20,025 bases of DNA from a virus. The DNA lies in the IMG/VR virus record IMGVR_UViG_3300008448_000888, positions 1 through 20,025 of that record; one strand, written 5' to 3'. Below are positions 16,301 to 20,025 of this stretch, one piece after another (within the stretch, counting starts at the first letter, position 1; the number at the start of each line of letters is the position of its first letter). The notes under the pieces are model-generated. The model was not told the DNA's origin. It did no database searches and saw only the letters and a list, made by a program, of their open reading frames with translations. A program made the position numbers and the translations under genes.

Positions 16301-18724
16301 CAACAAATCTCCATTAAAGAAAACATCAGTTAACTTTGGATCTTTTGCATTTGGTCTAAAGAAAAACGGTGTCATTGACGAAACATTTGATCTTGGCATA
16401 ACCTGTGCAATATCTCCACCAGGAAGAGGTTTAAACCTAGTAACTCCTAATGCCCTAACAGAACCTGGAGAAGTTAAATCTATTTTTGGTTCAAAAACTT
16501 TTGCTGCAGGACCAAATATTGCAGAACCAGTTACCTTTGGTGGTGTCCAGAATCCTGGTCCACTTGCAAATCCTGGAACATTATCACTAATAATTTGAGA
16601 AATAAAACCACCATACTTAGCGGTTTGTTTTGCTGGAATGACTGATTCTCCAGGTGACAACATCGCTGGAACAATATCTCCTGCTCCTCTTGGTCCTGGA
16701 ACACTTTCTGTTCCTTTTGCAAATCGTTTTGGAGCAATTCCTCTTGGAACAAATAGCCCACTGTTGTTTGCTGCAAATGAACTCATTGATGTATTTGCTT
16801 GACGATATACTGACATCAATGCACCAAGTGACTGTGCCTCTAATCTATATGCTGCAGATAGTGCTTCATGCTTTGTATAAAGTGCATTGGTTATAGATGC
16901 ATTTTCTAGTTCTTCTTGTGATAAGTATTGTGTTTTTAGTGCAACATCCTGTGATCCATATGCAAGTTGCTGATAACCCTTACGCATTAAGTTAAACAGT
17001 TTTAGCATATTTGCAATACCGTTGGCAACAAGACCTACGGTCATCAAGAGAACTGGGCCAATGCCACCTATTGCAGTGATCATTAGCCCTGCAAACTTTT
17101 TAACACCTTCTGGCAAAGTAGAAAATCTATCAAGAATTTTTTGGAAAAACTCTGCAATAGGAATTACCATTTTTGCAAACATTTCTCCTATTGGAGCCAT
17201 GGCAACCTTAAGTCTTTCAGCAGCCTGTGCAAGTTTATTCATTGCAGAATCTGCTTGGGTTTTCTTTTCACGTTCTGTAAGTATTGCAAGTTCTTCTGCG
17301 CTGGCTGTTGTTAGTTGCAAAACTCTGGCTGCCTGAGATCCTTCTTTTGTAAGGTTATTAAGAAGTGTACTCATTCTTGCAAATTGATACTTACCAAAAA
17401 CCTTTTCAACTACTTGCGCTCTCTGCAAGTCTGTCAGTGGCTTTAATGCATTTGCAAAACCAACTACAGTATTTCTTAAGTTACCTTGATTTGCTTCAAC
17501 TATACCCTTAATACTTATTCCATATTGTCCTGCTGCTTTAGTCGCTGCTTTTGTTGGGTTAATTAAAGATGCAAGACCTGACTTAAGTGCGTTAGCACCT
17601 TGTTCTGCAGAAATTCCACCTTCTTTCATTGCAGTCATAAAATATGTTAAGTCTTTAACATCTCCACCAAGTGCTTTTACGATTGGAGCAACTCTTGGGA
17701 TTGCCTCTGAAACATCTTCCAAACTTAATACAGTTTGGTTTTCTGTAGCATTCAAGAAGTCAATTGTTTTTTTAAGTTCTGACCCTCTAATATCAAAAGC
17801 ATTTTGCAAAGATATTGTTGTATTAAGTGCTTGCTCTTGTGTAATACCACCAAGAACTGCTAGGTCTGTAGTCTGCCTTACAATGTTTTTAAGATTTTCT
17901 CCAGTGTTACCCATTGCTGCTGCATCAGCAGCCATTTTAATTGTATCTGAAACTTTAACTCCATAAGCAGTATATTCATTTGCAAGTGCACGAATGTCTT
18001 TTAGTGCTTTTGCAGACTCACCACTTTCTGTGTATATATCTCCATATACCTTTTTAAATCTAATAACCTGTGTTTCAAGTTCTTTAAATGTTTTTATTGC
18101 TGATCCAGCAAACATGGCTAATGGTATTGTAAAACCAACCATCAACTGACGACCAGCCCACTGGGTATTCTTACCAAAGTTTAATAGTTTTGTTGAACCA
18201 TCATCAATAAGTTTATTTAGTACTTGGTGACGTTGAGTAGCCAACATTAAACTAGTAGTTAAATCATTATAATTTAATGTTTTTGGCCTAAACCTCATTG
18301 AGTTCATTGCGCCCTGAGCGTCACGACCCAACTGAACATATTGCTGCTGAAGTGTTTTTACACGATTATCTATTAACTTACTTACAGTGCTAAATTCGCT
18401 ACCAAAAAACTTACCGAAAGTTTTTGTAGAAGCCATTCCATATCTGTAATATTCTTTAAGAGATAACTTTCCCTTATCAAGACTATTAGCAAACTGTTCT
18501 GTAGCACTGCTCATCTTCATTGTTGATGCAGTCCAGAGTCCAGTTGCATTAACGTTGTGCATTAATGACTGGGCATATCTGCCTTGCTCACGAGCAGCAG
18601 TTGAGGTGCCAGTAATCATGGCACGGTTAAGGGCAGTTAACTCTTTTTCTAAGGCACGAAGTTGTGCCATGGCTTGAGTTGTATCAATACCTATAAAAAT
18701 ATTGGTATTAGTATCTCCTGCCAT
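10379..18724 (-). CDS. Tape measure protein (very large, 2,781 aa)
   Basis: This protein sets tail length and forms the core of the tail tube. The N-terminal 160 residues are helical. Residues about 200-420 match the TP901-type tail tape measure core (FKELETQVIRFKKVYGD, DTIKMAADAAAMGNTGEN, MKEGGISAEQGANALKSGLA). Hydrophobic segments lie near 544-577 and 1225-1300, and an Ala/Thr-rich run near 1535-1575. Long coiled-coil helices fill about 2250-2535. A 58-residue block occurs twice (668-725 and 1044-1101) around a 318-residue insert, and a shorter relative (GTDTVPSMLTPGEFVVKR) lies near the C-terminus. A Gly-rich linker lies near 1978. AGGAGG is present ten bases before the ATG, a slightly long spacing. 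Most tape measure proteins are 600-2,000 residues. No peptidase or lysozyme motif was found. Confidence 0.95.
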   Translation of the reverse strand: MAGDTNTNIFIGIDTTQAMAQLRALEKELTALNRAMITGTSTAAREQGRYAQSLMHNVNATGLWTASTMKMSSATEQFANSLDKGKLSLKEYYRYGMASTKTFGKFFGSEFSTVSKLIDNRVKTLQQQYVQLGRDAQGAMNSMRFRPKTLNYNDLTTSLMLATQRHQVLNKLIDDGSTKLLNFGKNTQWAGRQLMVGFTIPLAMFAGSAIKTFKELETQVIRFKKVYGDIYTESGESAKALKDIRALANEYTAYGVKVSDTIKMAADAAAMGNTGENLKNIVRQTTDLAVLGGITQEQALNTTISLQNAFDIRGSELKKTIDFLNATENQTVLSLEDVSEAIPRVAPIVKALGGDVKDLTYFMTAMKEGGISAEQGANALKSGLASLINPTKAATKAAGQYGISIKGIVEANQGNLRNTVVGFANALKPLTDLQRAQVVEKVFGKYQFARMSTLLNNLTKEGSQAARVLQLTTASAEELAILTEREKKTQADSAMNKLAQAAERLKVAMAPIGEMFAKMVIPIAEFFQKILDRFSTLPEGVKKFAGLMITAIGGIGPVLLMTVGLVANGIANMLKLFNLMRKGYQQLAYGSQDVALKTQYLSQEELENASITNALYTKHEALSAAYRLEAQSLGALMSVYRQANTSMSSFAANNSGLFVPRGIAPKRFAKGTESVPGPRGAGDIVPAMLSPGESVIPAKQTAKYGGFISQIISDNVPGFASGPGFWTPPKVTGSAIFGPAAKVFEPKIDLTSPGSVRALGVTRFKPLPGGDIAQVMPRSNVSSMTPFFFRPNAKDPKLTDVFFNGDLLFTRKFNSVKDQAKYNENYGKFKAKNTNNSDEILLRNVTDLLSRKNAQDLTASKIFSSTLGGKRTSAVSSAAKSRRTRYIQKKEFLALQKYFKEEEEYIRNNPSMTMDDLVKLTAPAAKIEGRRLKDILAEKQDRGMFRLSPALSHGEAAKTNKRSADQDVASNLFEDTNQMNLVYLYNGNRTHISTRREAESFLQELRSKKNPNSFDKYGMLALEKRIRDGFYEKYKTRQDELLMLSNGILSVPGPKGAGDIQPAMLAPGEAVIPAKQSKKYSGLISGIMSNQIPGFENGPGFGVPASLRPGGKYTDDWGDPISPTSSSNDRVGRAIDKFFDKPRVKKLGDRIDRFASQLNKTTPKVAQLGQTATQTTKDFGTDKTRGFRGFMTGYSRVPQVDETGARLTAAQRTNARQAMRMERSQRMMGVGMAAMMVPMVAGAYAAKNPDSGVAQNMDKIMMLSMLPMLLPLINSPIKILATSLIGLSAVFKMQSSQIKQSLVDGEKQAKAMVMTTENLEALGRYTQKVSVGQVAAAQREGRTKEITPVSMDYGTNFLNSEAGKQFKANFDSTIKTLGESGTAQAASIVASQLATAVQQGVITPEQAQSIAIKLTRDLKDARLEMNVRGKLTEILGPNGENLVTDPLSVQVKLISEGKTLQEAIFLNYQKAITDVNKGIGPDIKLNPLKGVGGNRANEQPGGAILGNPINWSETAQMQGLAATVGSASFIKILNTVRTARAATAAATAGTAAATAGTAGAASPALIAAAGSLAITSTAEWLLRKWQQGEEKKFIAKNAGTLAGIVTQNILAGQQGIDAVTKEYDVALANLEVKKKLAKTEAERAAVEVEITRIEGKKASALATLRASQAAQAKTAADYIDQIGTQEGKNKYAGAFKQQLLNKFKDDPYQKAQAESLTKQLEGTTAKAQIEIMTLVNSDQMTVTQAKALTTTLLATGEKNIDRTINTILNVQGTEGLGRLATILEFIPNVNNQKNILFAIKNLDEASANDIYSGLEELIKIPDYIGIEIDLETQKDDIPTLKRLGKEVGSLKKAFPNGKIDLKALVDLQQKSGGPGNNLTLDKAIESWTTLSKLPKELQFQAMITLGALNKSDSFDTVVNREVLAAYRKANPKARKITKSALDSFAKNNPQIRTKAEEIAMIEIFGTSIPSTSKSGGGAAGGEGTKKDNSWLVDLAQKLKLVKDSSIDALNPLKSIQKFLSGDISGQGGGSVKSNKSLDKQLGAIKQIDQLALAGNVGGLSDDFREILMNMDPEQFNIWAKTLFKVGKEGRITGLKQDFIDINSAFKTNTIGQYIEDEKKSNDEIRDRVNAYWRLTDVAKQYKFTAAETLDLLKNQSLVGDIANGVIYSKEELESLVSINKERRDLLNRETTAKQFQENSQIKMQIDAFKKLKDSGIEFETILQIIGKSDWAANVLDATGKIQDEFPNMIKSAKEYKDLLFELQQLQESESDKMGQKFAAENAKIIAKGMASFRKANGMSVEQYQVITQERENAKQALQEQVDVLNNGFTVLDKLESSINDSYTQKNTLIDEQISALQKVSQINEEIANQQRDQLDLAGAITSGDIAAAAQAAQQYRSNRARASESSAIDALNTRKDILEKQKLKDIAALTTTINGITYTRQQLVDKIASIEENQIKALTDEINARNKIVEAHDQQIAKAQALLEINGYTQAEYEAIKTAVDTVNNALDQQVLDINEIISAVGGIEAAWVKVAAAASAATGKSKTSDKGTATNNASNQSTGGNPGNIDDVRKTVTEDTDKLINSIKTGADPGILTAGVIANKMAEALLNNAEAKEALGGAAGVLSSARYTGQAIAFAAEKAAAERAAAYAKAANTESYYNRRTGGSSSMAFLASGGMVPKYFANGGYSRGTDTVPSMLTPGEFVVKRFAVKKFGVDNLRAINDGTYQSGKSTVASVNNNSNSVYNYGINVNVSNTNASTDDIARAVITQIRNIDNQRIRGQR
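15422..15595 (-). repeat. Tape measure internal repeat, second copy (residues 1044-1101)
   Basis: This 58-residue block runs from LSNGILSVPGPKGAGDI to GFENGPGF. By eye about 38 of 58 residues match the first copy at 668-725, in register without gaps, including shared stretches AGDI, PAML, VIPAKQ and GPGF. Confidence 0.88.
16550..16723 (-). repeat. Tape measure internal repeat, first copy (residues 668-725)
   Basis: This 58-residue block runs from FAKGTESVPGPRGAGDI to GFASGPGF. It shares the motif GxGDxxPAMLxPGExVIPAKQ with the second copy and a shorter form near the C-terminus of the same protein. GTDTVPSML.PGEFV-type motifs are usual near the C-terminus of many tape measure proteins; internal copies are not. 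Confidence 0.88.
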
Positions 18725-18734
18725 TAACCGTAAG

Positions 18735-18740
18735 CCTCCT
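18735..18740 (-). promoter_or_regulatory. Ribosome binding site of the tape measure gene
   Basis: The minus strand reads AGGAGG, then ten bases, then ATG at 18724. The site is perfect but spaced wider than the usual five to nine bases, which could lower initiation. That would suit a protein needed in few copies per tail. Confidence 0.55.
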
Positions 18741-18746
18741 ATTTAA

Positions 18747-19079
18747 TTATTCGTTTTGCGCTGATGAAAGTGCAATTAGTGCAGACTCAGTTAGATTAAT
18801 TCCTGATGCTGCTTCAATGATTTGATATACGGTTGGAAGATCAATAATGTCCTCAAGTTTTGCAATGTCCCCCGCCACCTCTGGTGCATACTGCTTCATA
18901 GCAATTTGTACACACTCAATAAGAAGTGTCATTGACTTATCATTGTTATCTTGTACCTTTGCCAGACCTTCAAACTTCTTCATAAATTCACGAAGAAGAG
19001 AAATTTTTAGTGGTCTGATATTAACCTTAGTACCGTCAATCAAAACGATTGTTTTTTCTTCATTTACGGTAGTGCTCAT
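18747..19079 (-). CDS. Tail assembly chaperone, short G-like paralogue
   Basis: This 110-residue protein corresponds to the N-terminal G-type domain of tail assembly chaperones. It aligns along its length with the first 95 residues of the preceding gene's product, sharing LI.G, PLKI..LR.FM, ECV.IAM.QY.PE and DLPTVY. It has no T-like extension: the chain ends after SALIALSSAQNE, and the tape measure gene begins 22 bases later. The start ATG has AGGAGGGG eight bases upstream, and an extended -10 motif lies about 31 bases upstream. It likely coats the tape measure protein before tube polymerisation, with the long paralogue supplying tube-protein contact. The paralogy is visible; the division of labour is inference from lambda G and GT. 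Confidence 0.85.
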   Translation of the reverse strand: MSTTVNEEKTIVLIDGTKVNIRPLKISLLREFMKKFEGLAKVQDNNDKSMTLLIECVQIAMKQYAPEVAGDIAKLEDIIDLPTVYQIIEAASGINLTESALIALSSAQNE

Positions 19080-19109
19080 CTATTTTACCCCTCCTATAAG
19101 GTTAAGTTA

Positions 19110-19118
19110 ATTATAGCA
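19110..19118 (-). promoter_or_regulatory. Extended -10 promoter motif (TGCTATAAT) before short chaperone
   Basis: The motif overlaps the last codons and stop of the long chaperone gene. The predicted start, about seven bases downstream, gives a leader near 24 bases with a complete AGGAGGGG site before the ATG at 19079. No -35 consensus is apparent. A dedicated promoter would allow the short form to be made in excess of the long form, as lambda G exceeds GT. Confidence 0.5.
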
Positions 19119-19827
19119 TAACAGAAGGGTCTTTTAGGTCTTCATAATCTAAGCCTAAGCCAATACCAAATCCAGCCTTTTGTGCATTAACTCCCTGCAG
19201 TGCCAAAACATCATTGGAATCATCTGTAGCACCTTTAGAAAATACTCTTGCTTTTAGGTCATCCCATTCTTTTTGTCCCTTTGTTTCTCCAGCCTGGGAA
19301 TCAATATCTACTCCTTGAATTGCTGCCATAAACTTTTTTTCTTGATAACTTAATTCTCTAATTGCAGACATTGTTGCTACTAGTTCAGGCATTGATAAAT
19401 TTCTTTCTAATTGGTCATAATCTTTCCAAATTCCCAACGTAAAAATTTCAGACTCAAGTTTAGCAAGATCTAGGTCTTTCCATGATGTTTTTTCATCTGA
19501 CTTTATTGCCTGATCTTTTACATTTTCTTCTGAATTACTACTTACTTCTATTCCACCAGCAATATCTAAAACTTTATATACAGTTGGAAGGTCCATGTTG
19601 TCTTCAATAAGTTCTGTTGATGTTGATATTTCTGGGCAATACTGCTCCATTGCTATTCTTACGCATTCAACCAAAATAGATATGGCTTCATCTTCTGTAC
19701 TTGACTCATTAACTTTATGGAAACAATCCATAAAATCTCTTAGGTATTTTATTTTTAATGGACCAAGTTCAAGTTCTCTGCCATTAATTAACTTTATTTT
19801 TTGTACATTATATATTCTAGTAGCCAT
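19111..19827 (-). CDS. Tail assembly chaperone, long G-T-like form
   Basis: The protein has 238 residues from the ATG at 19827. Residues 1-95 are the G-like domain shared with the next gene (PLKIKYLRDFM, ECVRIAMEQYCPE, DLPTVYKV). A charged linker (96-115) follows, then a T-like domain (about 116-175; LAKLESEIFTLGIWKDYD, LSMPELVATMSAIRELSYQE, AAIQGVD) and an acidic tail. In many phages G and T are joined by programmed frameshifting; here the frame is continuous. The GTG at 19857 is less likely because it lies inside the terminator hairpin. There is no Shine-Dalgarno before ATG 19827, but an extended -10 sits exactly upstream, so the mRNA is probably leaderless. Its role is to hold the tape measure and recruit tube protein. 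Confidence 0.88.
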   Translation of the reverse strand: MATRIYNVQKIKLINGRELELGPLKIKYLRDFMDCFHKVNESSTEDEAISILVECVRIAMEQYCPEISTSTELIEDNMDLPTVYKVLDIAGGIEVSSNSEENVKDQAIKSDEKTSWKDLDLAKLESEIFTLGIWKDYDQLERNLSMPELVATMSAIRELSYQEKKFMAAIQGVDIDSQAGETKGQKEWDDLKARVFSKGATDDSNDVLALQGVNAQKAGFGIGLGLDYEDLKDPSVML

Positions 19828-19833
19828 TATTTC

Positions 19834-19842
19834 ATTATACCA
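19834..19842 (-). promoter_or_regulatory. Extended -10 promoter giving a leaderless chaperone mRNA
   Basis: The minus strand reads TGG-TATAAT, then GAAATA, then ATG. Counted from the A of ATG as +1, the hexamer is at -12 to -7 and TG at -15/-14, the exact textbook positions of an extended -10 element. No ribosome binding site precedes the ATG. Together these predict transcription starting at the first base of the start codon. No -35 match was seen. Confidence 0.7.
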
Positions 19843-19873
19843 AACAACAAAGCCCACCTCCGAAGAGATGGGC
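19843..19873 (-). terminator. Intrinsic terminator after the tail tube gene
   Basis: The minus strand arms GCCCATCTC and GAGGTGGGC form a 9-bp stem closed by a UUCG tetraloop and followed by TTTGTTGTTT. One pair is a U-G wobble, stable only in the minus-strand RNA; on the plus strand it becomes a C-A mismatch. This fixes the strand. It lies about 20 bases after the TAA of the tube gene. Confidence 0.88.
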
Positions 19874-19893
19874 CTGTCGTATAATCTATTAAA

Positions 19894-20025
19894 TTATGAA
19901 GCAGGTGTCCAGGTACGATCTACGATCTTACCATATGAACCTGATGTGTCTTCTGGAAGAAGACGGAATGAAACCTCAAACATAGATGCTTCGTCACGCT
20001 TTGCTGATACTGTAACATTTTCAAT
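19894..20025 (-). CDS. Tail tube (major tail) protein, C-terminal fragment
   Basis: The last 43 codons of a gene that enters from the right edge are visible. The frame ends SMFEVSFRLLPEDTSGSYG, then KIVDRTWTPAS and TAA. A strand with FEVSFRLLP and a short ordered tail is typical of siphovirus tube proteins. The position directly before the chaperone and tape measure genes is the standard place for the tube gene. A strong terminator follows, as expected for the most abundant tail protein. The start and most of the protein lie outside the window, so the call rests on a short fragment plus gene order. Confidence 0.78.
   Translation of the reverse strand: MENVTVSAKRDEASMFEVSFRLLPEDTSGSYGKIVDRTWTPAS

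Noticed and set aside
15596-16549. Peptidase or lysozyme domain within the tape measure insert
   Set aside because: The SHGEAA and THIS segments do not form a recognised metal-binding or catalytic motif; no HxxxD/HxH pair or Glu-Asp lysozyme pattern could be supported.
19828-19857. Upstream GTG start for the long chaperone, adding ten residues
   Set aside because: The GTG falls within the terminator stem, and the -10 hexamer would lie inside the coding sequence; the shared domain begins after the ATG at 19827.
1-20025. CRISPR array, tRNA genes, insertion sequence or attachment site
   Set aside because: I saw no regularly spaced direct repeats, cloverleaf-like sequence, transposase or integrase; nearly all bases are within coding frames.

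Overview
This window is part of the genome of a long-tailed (siphovirus-type) double-stranded DNA phage or prophage. Every gene I can support lies on the minus strand, so transcription runs from high to low coordinates. The DNA is AT-rich (roughly one third G+C by eye). Genes are packed with TAATG-type stop/start overlaps or short gaps, and no gene-free stretch exceeds about 70 bases. Host assignment is inference only: the protein style (chaperone, tail-tip and DnaB families) and an apparently leaderless gene fit a phage of low-GC Actinobacteria, for example freshwater lineages, but nothing in the window proves this.

Layout in transcription order: (i) C-terminal end of a probable tail tube (major tail) protein at the right edge, closed by an intrinsic terminator; (ii) two paralogous tail assembly chaperone genes, one long (G-T-like, 238 aa) and one short (G-like, 110 aa); (iii) a 2,781-residue tape measure protein; (iv) a Dit-like distal tail protein; (v) a 1,450-residue tail-tip hub (Tal-like) protein carrying a lectin-like region; (vi) four smaller tail-tip, fibre or adhesin genes; (vii) a zinc-ribbon protein and a MerR/Xis-like winged-helix protein; (viii) two small conserved unknowns; (ix) a DnaB-type replicative helicase cut by the left edge. 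The tail module therefore runs almost directly into the replication module, with a likely regulator between them and no lysis genes.

How it fits together: the tube protein, the chaperones and the tape measure build the tail shaft. The Dit-like and hub proteins close the tip, and the fibre-like proteins probably provide receptor contact. The 66-base gap between the tube and chaperone genes holds both a terminator (UUCG tetraloop) and an extended -10 promoter. That promoter's hexamer sits exactly at -12 to -7 from the ATG, implying a leaderless mRNA. This would separate abundant tube synthesis from scarce chaperone and tape-measure synthesis. The same TGnTATAAT motif recurs in two other gene junctions.

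The most notable points are the paralogous chaperone pair in place of the usual frameshift, the leaderless transcription boundary, the very large tape measure protein with a duplicated 58-residue block flanking a 318-residue insert, and domain insertions in the hub and fibre proteins.
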